The notes under the pieces are model-generated. The model searched no databases, was not told where the DNA came from, and saw nothing but the letters and a program-made list of their open reading frames with translations. Positions 45,900-53,871 of a DNA stretch of 64,000 nt are shown one piece after another. How positions within the stretch are numbered: position 1 is the first letter of the stretch; each line of letters starts with the position of its first letter. Made by a program: the position numbers and the translations under genes. The stretch is from CBDAKK01 sp965196605 (GTDB lineage Bacteria; Spirochaetota; Spirochaetia; WTKD01; G963693115), in NCBI GenBank assembly GCA_965196605.1, contig CBDAKK010000001.1:62001-126000 (forward strand), given 5' to 3'.

Positions 45900-46345
45900 C
45901 CCTTTGTGGGGGCGTGCCCCCACACCCCCCTTTGAATAAGACGCCTCTTTGCGCTTACGCGCGTGCATCTGTTTTATAGCTCACGCTAGTCTTGTATGAG
46001 TTTTTCTGCGGTCAAGCAGCCGCGCCTGCTATGACATATGCTCGGATGACTGTACTTTCTTTTCTCTTTTTTTGGCACGAAAAAAAGAGAAAAGAAAGTA
46101 CCAAAGTCGCGAGCGTAGCGAGGGGATGCTGACATTCAGATTGCGCAGCGCAGCGTAGCAGAAATGGAGTATTGGCACCAAAAAAAAACATCCTGTGTGC
46201 TAAAGCAGTAATAACATAGATACTGTGCGCAAGTATGGAGTTTGCATCAAAGTCGAGAGCATAGCGGTCGCTACGCCATGAACGACATAAGAAACGTTTG
46301 CTTAATACGCGGGGGTGGGGGGGCGTGCCCCCACAGCGGCGCAGC
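45900..46345 (+). repeat. Mosaic repeat zone F (plus orientation)
   Basis: A compact unit. Left end hairpin TGTGGGGGC-GT-GCCCCCACA at 45905-45924; a leader at about 45950-46050 closely matching 18240-18330; the perfect pyrimidine/purine hairpin 46052-46101; the GACATTCAGATTGCG module at 46124-46180; the GCTAAAGCAGTAATAACATA module at 46185-46236 with a GCAA loop; then an end module shared with 44145-44195, closing in the hairpin at 46315-46334. The folD start follows 57 bases later. No gene inside. Confidence 0.82.
46052..46101. repeat. Perfect 22-bp pyrimidine/purine hairpin (copy 2)
   Basis: Left arm 46052-46073, right arm 46080-46101, exact complements, loop GGCACG. The arms are the same as at 6153-6202, 40 kb away, while the loop is close to the reverse complement of that loop, so the two copies are in opposite orientation. 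Confidence 0.93.
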
Positions 46346-46390
46346 CAACCCATGTATGCAGCAATTAAAATGGTGGTTTATAATAAGAGG

Positions 46391-47290
46391 ATGCAAAAGA
46401 ATATTGAAAAAATACTTAATGGAACAGTGGTGGCTGAGCATGCTTTGCAGGTCTTACAAAAGGATATACAGGAGTTGAAAGAGCGCGGGACTACGCCGTG
46501 TTTGCGCGTGGTGCTGGTTGGGAATGATCCCGCGAGTGCTATTTATACAAAGCGTAAGGCAAAGAAGTGTGAAGAGCTGGGCATGGATGGTGCGTTGATT
46601 ACTCTGCCTGATACGGTACGGACTGAGGAGTTGTGCGCTGAGATAGAGAGGCTTAATGATGATGCGGGTGTTCATGGTATTTTGGTGCAGTTGCCGCTGC
46701 CAAAGCATGTGGATACAGAGAGGGTGTTGCATATGATATCGCCGCAAAAGGATGTGGATGGCTTTCATATGGTGAATGTGGGGAAGCTACAGAAGATGCA
46801 TGCTGAGGCGCATGTTCCGTGTACTGCCAAGGGTATTTGGAAGCTGCTGCAGTTTTATGATATTCCTACGCGCGGGGCGCATGTGGTTGTGGTGGGTCGC
46901 AGCGAGATAGTGGGGCGTCCTGTTTCGGTGTTGCTTTCTTCAAAGCATGAGCACGGGAATGCAACGGTTACTTTGTGTCATTCTGCAACAAGGGATATAG
47001 GGGTTCATACACGGCAGGCGGATATAGTAGTGGCCGCCATAGGTAAGGCGCATTTTATTACTCAGGATATGGTCAAGGAGGGTGCGGTGTTGATAGATGT
47101 GGGAATAAACCGTATAGATGATGCAAGTGAGAAAAAGGGGTATAGGATTGTGGGAGATGTGGATTTTGAGGGCGTGTATGAGAAGGTTAGCGCCATTACT
47201 CCTGTGCCGGGGGGTATAGGACCCATGACCATTGCCATGTTGATGGAGAACACGCTTTGCGCAGCGCGCATGCAGATGGGGCTGCTGTAA
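46391..47290 (+). CDS. folD: Methylenetetrahydrofolate dehydrogenase / cyclohydrolase
   Basis: Bifunctional one-carbon enzyme of 299 residues interconverting 5,10-methylene- and 10-formyl-tetrahydrofolate. Motifs: LVGNDPASAIYTKRKAKKCE with the catalytic Lys region, VHGILVQLPLP, SPQKDVDGFH, the NADP-binding VVVGRSEIVGRPVS, and PVPGGIGPMTIAML. The ATG at 46391 is chosen by family; in-frame ATGs at 46370 and 46352 exist and no well-spaced Shine-Dalgarno decides between them. The sequence upstream is the end of repeat zone F, so the promoter must lie in or very near that element. Base use is noticeably more G/T-rich on this strand than in the minus-strand genes before it. Confidence 0.93.
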   Translation: MQKNIEKILNGTVVAEHALQVLQKDIQELKERGTTPCLRVVLVGNDPASAIYTKRKAKKCEELGMDGALITLPDTVRTEELCAEIERLNDDAGVHGILVQLPLPKHVDTERVLHMISPQKDVDGFHMVNVGKLQKMHAEAHVPCTAKGIWKLLQFYDIPTRGAHVVVVGRSEIVGRPVSVLLSSKHEHGNATVTLCHSATRDIGVHTRQADIVVAAIGKAHFITQDMVKEGAVLIDVGINRIDDASEKKGYRIVGDVDFEGVYEKVSAITPVPGGIGPMTIAMLMENTLCAARMQMGLL

Positions 47291-47370
47291 GAGGGGTGTT
47301 TTGCGGGGTGCGTTTTGTGCGCGTGCGTATCTTTGCATGTGTGTAAAAGCTGATATCATAGGGAATAGGT

Positions 47371-47715
47371 ATGGCAAAGTTTATAAGTGCTCTTGTTACG
47401 TTTATTGTTGTAATAATTATTACGATAGTGAACTATGATAATAAAACGGATTTTTCTCTTCTTGTGTATACCTTCAAGGGTGTTTCGGGAATTCTTTTGT
47501 TATATGTTGGGGTTCTCATTGGGGTTGGTATCACGCTGCCTTTGCTTGCTTCGTATTCTAAGAAGTATGCGAAGAAGGTTTTTAGTAAGAGTATTGAGAT
47601 GGAGAATAAGCGCTTGAAGAAGGAAGAGAAGCGCCTTAAGAAAGAAGAGAAAGAGCAGAAGAAGCAAAAGAAGGTGTCGCCTATTATTACGGCAAATAAT
47701 AATCCCAAAGAGTGA
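47371..47715 (+). CDS. Small LapA-like membrane protein
   Basis: A 114-residue protein with two membrane segments (about 5-20, SALVTFIVVIIITIV, and 39-60, GILLLYVGVLIGVGITLPLL), separated by a short polar loop with NYDNKTDFSLLVYTFKG, and a strongly charged Lys/Glu-rich coiled tail. This layout matches the LapA / DUF1049 type of small inner-membrane proteins linked to envelope assembly in other bacteria. The assignment rests on topology and short motif resemblance only. It lies 14 bases before the next gene. Confidence 0.7.
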   Translation: MAKFISALVTFIVVIIITIVNYDNKTDFSLLVYTFKGVSGILLLYVGVLIGVGITLPLLASYSKKYAKKVFSKSIEMENKRLKKEEKRLKKEEKEQKKQKKVSPIITANNNPKE

Positions 47716-47729
47716 GGGTTTTGTAGAGG

Positions 47730-48860
47730 ATGTACCGATATATGCGCGCACTGAGAGTTTTTTGCATGGCCAGTGTGCTGTGTTTGTGTGCTGCGTTTGG
47801 TGCGTATGCGCAGGTGAGCGCTGGTGCGCGTGCATGGATAGCGGGGCATAAGGATGCGTCTTCAGAGAGTATTGATGCTTTTGTTAGAAAGGAGCTTGCG
47901 GGGCTTACGAGTCTTGACGCGGTGTATGCTACCTTGGATGCCTTTATTGCGGCGTATGCTCAGGCGCGTTTGCCTGTTTCGGTGTACGTCACCTATGCGC
48001 GTTTTGCAGAGTTAAGCTTTGATTTTAAGAAGGCGCGTGATATGTATGTGCGCGCTTATAAAAAGACAAAAGAGGAGCGCTATCTCATTCGAGCTAGTAT
48101 TCATGCCTTGGAGTCTGGTGATGGGACGGGTGCCTTTGCGTATCTCGCGCAGCTAGAGGATAGTGATATATCGGATGCGCAGCGCATTGTCTTAAATGTT
48201 ATGCAGGCAAAGGCGCTTATGCAGGATGGGCAACGTGATATGGCGCTGGCCTTATTGCAGACTTTGCCCTTTGTTGTGGGGCAAGAGAAGCTTACGAGTA
48301 GTTTTTATTACACCTTATATCATGTTGCAAAAAATAGTAACAAGAGTGTGCAAGCTAATCTTGCGCATCAAATATTGACCGAGCAGTTTCCTTATTCTAT
48401 TGAGGTGTATATGCTTAATGCGCCGCGGGTGCAGCCCTTGCCCTTGCCTTCTCGGCTTTTGAGTGTGCGTTCAGAAATACTCAACAGTATTAAGGATACT
48501 ATTGGTATAAGCGCGCCTGTTGCTGAGAGTGCTACAGAGAATGTAGCCGCGGCATTGGGTAAAGAGGCAAGAGAGGCTATAGAAATACAAGCGCCTCCCA
48601 AGGTGGGGTATCAGGTTGCCGCCTTCACAGACTTAGAGAACGCGAAGAATGCGCTTGAGTACTATTATGGCTTGTGGCAGTCTTGGGGCATTGAGCGCAT
48701 GAAGCGTCCCATACTTGCTCAAAAGGATGTGGCGGGTTCGCGCTTTTATCAAGTTATTTTTCCTTTTGATGATGAGCTGGGAAACGATGCACAAGCGCAG
48801 CAGCGTATAGTAAAGCAGTTGCGTGAGCATAATCTTGAGGGTGGGTTTATCACTCAATAG
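47730..48860 (+). CDS. Exported SPOR-like repeat protein
   Basis: A 376-residue protein with a signal peptide (RVFCMASVLCLCAAFGAYAQ, cut near residue 28). Residues about 60-230 are helical, with TPR-like character (ARFAELSFDFKKARDMYVRAYKK). The C-terminal 80 residues (YQVAAFTDLENAKNALEYYY to VKQLREHNLEGGFI) look like a SPOR domain, which binds denuded peptidoglycan glycan strands. A periplasmic, cell-wall-associated role is likely. The start may be 47730 (GAGG directly before) or 47742. The last 11 bases overlap the 3' end of the converging lipoprotein gene. Confidence 0.72.
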   Translation: MYRYMRALRVFCMASVLCLCAAFGAYAQVSAGARAWIAGHKDASSESIDAFVRKELAGLTSLDAVYATLDAFIAAYAQARLPVSVYVTYARFAELSFDFKKARDMYVRAYKKTKEERYLIRASIHALESGDGTGAFAYLAQLEDSDISDAQRIVLNVMQAKALMQDGQRDMALALLQTLPFVVGQEKLTSSFYYTLYHVAKNSNKSVQANLAHQILTEQFPYSIEVYMLNAPRVQPLPLPSRLLSVRSEILNSIKDTIGISAPVAESATENVAAALGKEAREAIEIQAPPKVGYQVAAFTDLENAKNALEYYYGLWQSWGIERMKRPILAQKDVAGSRFYQVIFPFDDELGNDAQAQQRIVKQLREHNLEGGFITQ

Positions 48861-50364
48861 TATTTTGAGTTATGGGCGTGAGATCTATGGCTTGCGCTGC
48901 GGTGTTGGCGTATATGGTGTGAAAAGAAAGCTGAACGGGCTTGAGTAGTATCTTGGCTTCAGTGTTTTCTATGGCATAAAATTCCGATTGTTCATGGAGG
49001 CTCTCGATGTTTTTTAGTTGCAAAATCTGCTGAGCGCCTATAGTAAAGACTGTGAAGTAAAACTCTTTTTGTTTTCTCGCTTGTGCTGAGACTACGTTGA
49101 GGCGCGGGTACTGAAATGCGTATAAGGTCTTTGTTTGGGCATCTTCAAAGGAACCACGTAAAAGGGTAGCTCTAATTCTTTGTTGTCTCAGTTGCTCAAG
49201 TCCGCTTTTTCCTGTGGGTGAAAATAGTTCAATTTGTTTTGCTATTTCTTCAGAGTTTCTTACGGCAGTGTAGCGTCCGCTGCGTTTAGCTCCCGTGATA
49301 TCGTCTCCGAGGTATACGTCAAGGGTTTCATCGTCAATTATGCGAATGCGTATCCACTTTTTTATTTGTGATAGTACCATGTTTCTCACATATATTTGTG
49401 CGCCTAAGCCTGATGCGTCTATGGTGCGCACGGTTCTCAACCATTGCATTGCTTGTAGCTTCTTTTGGCTGTATATGTTTATATGCGGCATACGACTGGA
49501 AAAGTATAGTAAGGTAGGGTGTTCATCGCTTTCGACTCTTCTCCACATGCCTTGTAAATATTCTAGCCATTGCTTTGTGCTGCCATAATATAAAGAGTCT
49601 ATCTGCTTTTTTATTATTTCTGCACGGCTAAATACAATGCTTTTATAAGAGATGTATGTAGCCCTACGGGGGTCCCAACGGTAAAAGGTTTTTACTATGT
49701 CTTTGGTTTGTTGATTAACGTTATATAAAATAATGGGGAAAGACTTTGTATGAGCTGGTGCAGAACTGTCTTGCTCTTGTAGTGTTTCGTCAATGTCTAT
49801 GTCACTGTTGGTAAGGTCTTCAAAGACCTTGCGGTATTTGGCAATGTCGTATTGTGTGTTGCCGAACATGTGAAATACTTCTATTGATTGTAGGTATGCG
49901 TCTTCATTTTTTACTAAACCGCGTACTATAATTTCTTTTCGTAGGTCTCCCGTAATGTCTCGTATAGAGAGGGAGAGGGGGTTTTCGCTTACTACATTGG
50001 TTGGCGCTTGCCAAATAAAACGGTAGGTGTTTGCATTGCTATCAAAGCTTGCAATAAACACATAGACTACGTCAACGGAGTATGTGGTGTATAAAACGAT
50101 GTCTTCGTCGGTGTCGTCCCCGTTGAGGTTTTCTTTTACATATTCTAATATGATGTAGTCTTGAGGGACGAAGGAGCGTATGCTTTTTTGACTTATGTCA
50201 ATTGCTTCGTTATTAGAAGCAGCATCCCCTAATGGGGTTTCCAATATAATGGATTCTGTTCCCTCGGGTATAATGCGCTTTTGTTCTCCGTTAGTTATTG
50301 ATTGTGTTTCTCCACAGGAAATGAGGAGGAGAAAAATATATGCCAGCGAAAAATAATAGCGCAC
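48850..50364 (-). CDS. Treponemal lipoprotein of unknown function
   Basis: A 504-residue lipoprotein: signal peptide YYFSLAYIFLLLISC with lipobox LISC, then GETQSITNGEQK. The N-terminal third (EDIVLYTTYSVDVVYVFIASF, SLSIRDITGDLRKEIIVRG) resembles repeat-type beta-propeller or integrin-like segments often seen in treponemal surface proteins. The region at about 270-360 (LQGMWRRVES, LLYFSSRMPHINIYS, RIRIIDDETLDVYLGDD) could be a small beta-barrel, as in proteins annotated as pallilysin-related adhesins. I noted no HExxH zinc motif, so no protease activity is claimed. It overlaps the converging SPOR-like gene by 11 bases. Confidence 0.7.
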   Translation of the reverse strand: MRYYFSLAYIFLLLISCGETQSITNGEQKRIIPEGTESIILETPLGDAASNNEAIDISQKSIRSFVPQDYIILEYVKENLNGDDTDEDIVLYTTYSVDVVYVFIASFDSNANTYRFIWQAPTNVVSENPLSLSIRDITGDLRKEIIVRGLVKNEDAYLQSIEVFHMFGNTQYDIAKYRKVFEDLTNSDIDIDETLQEQDSSAPAHTKSFPIILYNVNQQTKDIVKTFYRWDPRRATYISYKSIVFSRAEIIKKQIDSLYYGSTKQWLEYLQGMWRRVESDEHPTLLYFSSRMPHINIYSQKKLQAMQWLRTVRTIDASGLGAQIYVRNMVLSQIKKWIRIRIIDDETLDVYLGDDITGAKRSGRYTAVRNSEEIAKQIELFSPTGKSGLEQLRQQRIRATLLRGSFEDAQTKTLYAFQYPRLNVVSAQARKQKEFYFTVFTIGAQQILQLKNIESLHEQSEFYAIENTEAKILLKPVQLSFHTIYANTAAQAIDLTPITQNTIE

Positions 50365-50391
50365 GTTGGGGTGTTACTCTATATCGATACG

Positions 50392-50423
50392 CTCACAGGC
50401 GTAGGTGTTTCTACGTCTGTGAG
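50392..50423. terminator. Hairpin between the aldehyde dehydrogenase and lipoprotein genes
   Basis: Arms CTCACAG-G-CGTAG and CTACG-T-CTGTGAG with a 6-base loop: 13 pairs including one G-T. It lies after the aldehyde dehydrogenase and before the lipoprotein, both on the minus strand. No U-run, so factor-dependent termination or mRNA protection are alternatives. Confidence 0.5.
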
Positions 50424-50450
50424 TAGCATCAATATTGTTTGTTCGCGTTC

Positions 50451-51845
50451 TTAGAGAACCGCGCTTTTAAAAACAAACATTTTTTCTCGAGACATTTCGT
50501 GCATGCTGTGCGGTATGCCTCCAAGTCCAAGGCCTGATTCGTCACGTCCCCCAAAGGGCATCCAGTCTGCTCTAAATGCTGTGTGGTCGTTTATCATTAC
50601 CGCAGTGGCATTGATGCGCGTAGCAAATGAGAGGGCTCTATCTATGTCTTTGGTGTACAGGGATGCTTGAAACCCATACGCAAGGTCATTGATGGTTTCC
50701 AGTGCAACGTCGGCATCATCGTATTCATATACGCAAACTACGGGGCCAAAAACTTCATGGCAGCTTACGTTTGCGTCTTTGGCGGGGTTAAATAATACCG
50801 TGGGTTTATAGCAGGTCTCAGAATGCTTTTCACCGCCGCATAGTAGTTCTGCGCCAGAAGCTACGGCTTCTTGTACCCATTGGTCAACGCGCTCATGCTC
50901 GGAGTCTGTTATGATGGGACCTACTTCCGTCTTGGGGTCTAGGGGATCGCCAACGACAAGTTTTTGTGCTTGCTCGGCTATTTTTTGCGCAATAGAGCGA
51001 GCTATGGAGCGTGGTGCATATACGCATTGTACGGAAACACACACTTGTCCTGCGTGATAAAAGCCACCTTTTACAAGCTGCGGTATCATTGCGTCTACGT
51101 CTGCATCGTCAAATACAATGACCGGTGCAACGCCTCCGTGTTCGAGTCCACAACGTGTGCCCGGCGCTATTTGCGTTCTCAGTTTCCAACCGACTTCGCC
51201 TGAGCCAATAAACGACACGTAGTTGATGCGCTTGTCTGCAATAAGCGCGCCTGCGGCATCTCTGCTACAAGCATGCGCTACACCAAACTCTTCCGGAAGC
51301 CCTGCCTCTCTAAAAATATTCATAACGTTAAAGCACGAAAGCGGCGTCGTAGATGCTGGTTTTACTATAAATGGCGCACCCACTGCTATTGCTGGCGCTG
51401 TTTGGTGAACTATGAGGTTCACGGGGTGATTAAAGGCGCTTACTGATGCAACTGCCCCTATGGGTTCTCGCTGCGTGAACGCAAGTCTGCCTTCTGTGGC
51501 TTTAGTAAGCCCCATGGGCACTTGCTCACCGTGAAAGCCGGTAAGGCATTGCGCCGCAAGCTGCAGTCCGTTTATGGCTCGCAATACTTCTACCTTTGAG
51601 TCGGTGTAGGGTTTGCCTCCTTCCGCCGCCGCAGTCTTGATAATGTCTTCCATTCTTTCTTTCATAAGGAGCGCACTCTTCTCTAAAATTCCTATGCGCC
51701 TGCTTACGCTAAGCCAAGACTTTCTGTTTCTAAAGTAGGCATAAGCCTTGGCTATTGATGCCGAAATAGTTTCAACATTGGCCTTTGGTACTTCGCCTAT
51801 TACAGCACTACGGTCGTACGCTGCACGTACTTCTAATTTTTCCAT
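50451..51845 (-). CDS. NAD(P)-dependent aldehyde dehydrogenase
   Basis: A 464-residue aldehyde dehydrogenase oxidising an aldehyde to the acid. Marks: AFNHPVNLIVHQTAPAIAVG, FIVKPASTTPLS, YVSFIGSGEVGWKL (cofactor loop), the general-base Glu in CGLEHGGVAPVIV, the nucleophilic Cys in GGFYHAGQVCVSVQ and EVFGPVVCVYEYD. The substrate is not evident; lactaldehyde- or semialdehyde-type enzymes are closest in feel. The ATG at 51845 is chosen because GGAGG lies five bases upstream; the in-frame TTG at 51857 is part of that ribosome site. It follows the synthase-like gene by 39 bases, so they are co-transcribed. Confidence 0.9.
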   Translation of the reverse strand: MEKLEVRAAYDRSAVIGEVPKANVETISASIAKAYAYFRNRKSWLSVSRRIGILEKSALLMKERMEDIIKTAAAEGGKPYTDSKVEVLRAINGLQLAAQCLTGFHGEQVPMGLTKATEGRLAFTQREPIGAVASVSAFNHPVNLIVHQTAPAIAVGAPFIVKPASTTPLSCFNVMNIFREAGLPEEFGVAHACSRDAAGALIADKRINYVSFIGSGEVGWKLRTQIAPGTRCGLEHGGVAPVIVFDDADVDAMIPQLVKGGFYHAGQVCVSVQCVYAPRSIARSIAQKIAEQAQKLVVGDPLDPKTEVGPIITDSEHERVDQWVQEAVASGAELLCGGEKHSETCYKPTVLFNPAKDANVSCHEVFGPVVCVYEYDDADVALETINDLAYGFQASLYTKDIDRALSFATRINATAVMINDHTAFRADWMPFGGRDESGLGLGGIPHSMHEMSREKMFVFKSAVL

Positions 51846-51884
51846 ATAGTCCTCCAACGATATAAATATTTATTATTTGTTTTA

Positions 51885-53552
51885 TTATATTTGTTCCAAG
51901 GCTGAGTTCAGTTTTTTCAACGCGACGTTCAGTACTTCGTGATTAACGGAGTAATCTACCGAAAGGTCTATGAGCGATATGCCTTGATGCATCATGGCCT
52001 CTTGTAACATGGAAGCAAATTCTTCATCGCTTTGTGGTCGAAAACCCTTACCGCCATAGCTTTCTACATATTTTACAAAGTCTGGGTTGCCATAGTCTAA
52101 GCCAAAGTTTTCAAAGCCCATTCCTTGTTGTTTCCATTGAATCATTCCATACCCACTATCGTTGAGTATTACTATAGTAAGGTCAATGCCTAAGCGTTGT
52201 GCAGTCTCAAGTTCTTGTGAATTCATCATAAAGCCGCCGTCTCCACAAACAGTTACAACCTTTCTCTCAGGCTTTACCAATTTTACTGCAATTGCTGAGG
52301 CAAGTCCCACGCCCATGGAAGCAAGAGCGTTGTCCAAAAGTAGGGTATGGTGCTCATGCGTCGTGTAATTTCGAGCAAACCATATTTTATAAATTCCATT
52401 GTCAAGCGTAACAATACCGTCTTCTGGAACGACGTCTCGCATAATTTTAACCACACGTTGTGGTAAAATTGGAAAGCGCGTATCATTGGCGTATTTTTCT
52501 GTGTGTTCAAGTACTTTGTTCTTAACGTCATAGTACTTGCTAAAGTCCCACTGTGGCTGTTTGCCAACCATCATTCCAAGTTGGTTCATGGACTCTTTAA
52601 TATCGCCAGCAACGTTTAATTGTGGAAAATATATTTTATCGATAACCGCTTCAGAAAAGCTTATATGAACAATTTTACGTCCTTCATACTTTCCATATTC
52701 CATGAGGAAAGGAGGCTTTTCTACAACATGGTGACCAACGTTAATAATAACGTCCGATTTCTTTATGAGGCTGTGAAGAAAATCTTGGTCAGAGAGCGCC
52801 GCGGTACCTAAATAAGAAGGATGTCTCTCATCGACAACACCGTTGCCCATTTGCGTACAAATAAATGGAATACCCGTCTTTTCTATAAATTCCAAAATAC
52901 CCTCAGGCGCACCGTGCCTATTAGAGCCTTCGCCTATTATCACAAGTGGCGTTTTCGCACCGCGTATCATTTGCGCAGCCTTGTGCAGAGATTTTTCGCT
53001 TGCAACGGGTATATCATTTTCAATAACAGGAAACACATAGGATGAGTCTTCGTCCACGTCTTCTGCCGCAATGTCTTCAGGCAATTCTATGTGTACAGGA
53101 CCAGGGCGCTCAGATTCAGCAAGCCGAAAGGCTTCCCGCAAGGTAGATGATATGCGCACTCCATCGACAATTTGTTGCGTCTGCTTTGTGATAGGGCGCA
53201 TCATGTTTACAACATTGATTATCTGGAAAAGTCCCTGCTTACTTTTGCGTATCGGCTTTTGCCCCGAAATAACAAGCATGGGCATGCCACCTAAATATGC
53301 ATAAGCCACGGCAGTAATAAAATTGGTAGCGCCAGGACCTAACGTGGAAAGACACACTCCAGTTTTACCGGTAAGCCTTCCATAGGTCGCAGCCATAAAA
53401 CCTGCGGTTTGCTCATGGCGTGTCAATATAAATTTTATATTCGACTTTCTAATAGACTCAAGCAGGTCGAGGTTCTCCTCACCGGGAACACCAAAAATAT
53501 ATTCGACCCCTTCATTCTCAAGGGACTTGACAAAAACGTCAGATGCTTTCAT
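51885..53552 (-). CDS. Acetolactate synthase-like thiamine-diphosphate enzyme
   Basis: A 555-residue ThDP enzyme of the acetolactate synthase (AlsS/IlvB) type, predicted to condense two pyruvates to acetolactate. Motifs: YIFGVPGEENLDLLES, TRHEQTAGFMAATYGR with the catalytic Glu, STLGPGATNFIT, and the ThDP/Mg motif VCGDGGFMMNSQELETAQRL to VILNDSGYGMI. No regulatory small subunit gene is adjacent, which favours a catabolic role or a related ThDP reaction. AAGGAG lies 8 bases before the ATG. A Fur-box-like sequence lies 88 bases upstream, suggesting control by iron or another metal. Confidence 0.88.
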   Translation of the reverse strand: MKASDVFVKSLENEGVEYIFGVPGEENLDLLESIRKSNIKFILTRHEQTAGFMAATYGRLTGKTGVCLSTLGPGATNFITAVAYAYLGGMPMLVISGQKPIRKSKQGLFQIINVVNMMRPITKQTQQIVDGVRISSTLREAFRLAESERPGPVHIELPEDIAAEDVDEDSSYVFPVIENDIPVASEKSLHKAAQMIRGAKTPLVIIGEGSNRHGAPEGILEFIEKTGIPFICTQMGNGVVDERHPSYLGTAALSDQDFLHSLIKKSDVIINVGHHVVEKPPFLMEYGKYEGRKIVHISFSEAVIDKIYFPQLNVAGDIKESMNQLGMMVGKQPQWDFSKYYDVKNKVLEHTEKYANDTRFPILPQRVVKIMRDVVPEDGIVTLDNGIYKIWFARNYTTHEHHTLLLDNALASMGVGLASAIAVKLVKPERKVVTVCGDGGFMMNSQELETAQRLGIDLTIVILNDSGYGMIQWKQQGMGFENFGLDYGNPDFVKYVESYGGKGFRPQSDEEFASMLQEAMMHQGISLIDLSVDYSVNHEVLNVALKKLNSALEQI

Positions 53553-53639
53553 ATAAACTCCTTCTGGAAAATATTTTAATTACAACTGTTGCATAGCAAT
53601 TACAAAACCAAAATATATAAAGTACCTTGTAACAGTCAT

Positions 53640-53658
53640 GATAATGATAATCATATCA
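53640..53658. promoter_or_regulatory. Fur-box-like sequence upstream of the synthase operon
   Basis: The first 15 bases, GATAATGATAATCAT (53640-53654), match the first 15 of the 19-base Fur consensus exactly; the last four do not. The core AATGATAATCAT is nearly palindromic. It is 88 bases upstream of the synthase start on the minus strand. Other Fur-family regulators such as PerR bind similar sites. Confidence 0.55.
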
Positions 53659-53798
53659 TAAACATGCGTAAATGTTGATACTATTTTTCTAATAGACAGC
53701 GATACAAAAACTATATCGAGATTGCTTTTTTACTATTGCCCTATTTGCCTTGTCATTCTTGACAGAGATACAAGAATATACAATACTACATAGTATAT

Positions 53799-53871
53799 TC
53801 CCCTGTAGCTCAGCTGGTAGAGCACACGGCTGTTAACCGTTAGGTCGTTGGTTCGAGTCCAACCGGGGGAG
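53799..53871 (+). tRNA. tRNA-Asn (GTT)
   Basis: A 73-base cloverleaf. Acceptor TCCCCTG/CGGGGGA, D arm GCTC/GAGC, anticodon loop CTGTTAA with anticodon GTT at 53832-53834, T arm GTTGG-TTCGAGT-CCAAC and discriminator G. The first anticodon-stem pair is C-T, a mismatch; the other four pair. CCA is not encoded. The 3' half overlaps the end of the comF gene on the other strand. Confidence 0.95.

Noticed and set aside
42975..46345. Integron attC sites or gene cassettes in the repeat modules
   Set aside because: The outer stems do not show the attC core motifs and no cassette ORF or integrase is present.
53860..53871. The peptide RLDSNQRPNG at the end of comF as a real domain
   Set aside because: It is the antisense of the tRNA T arm and acceptor.
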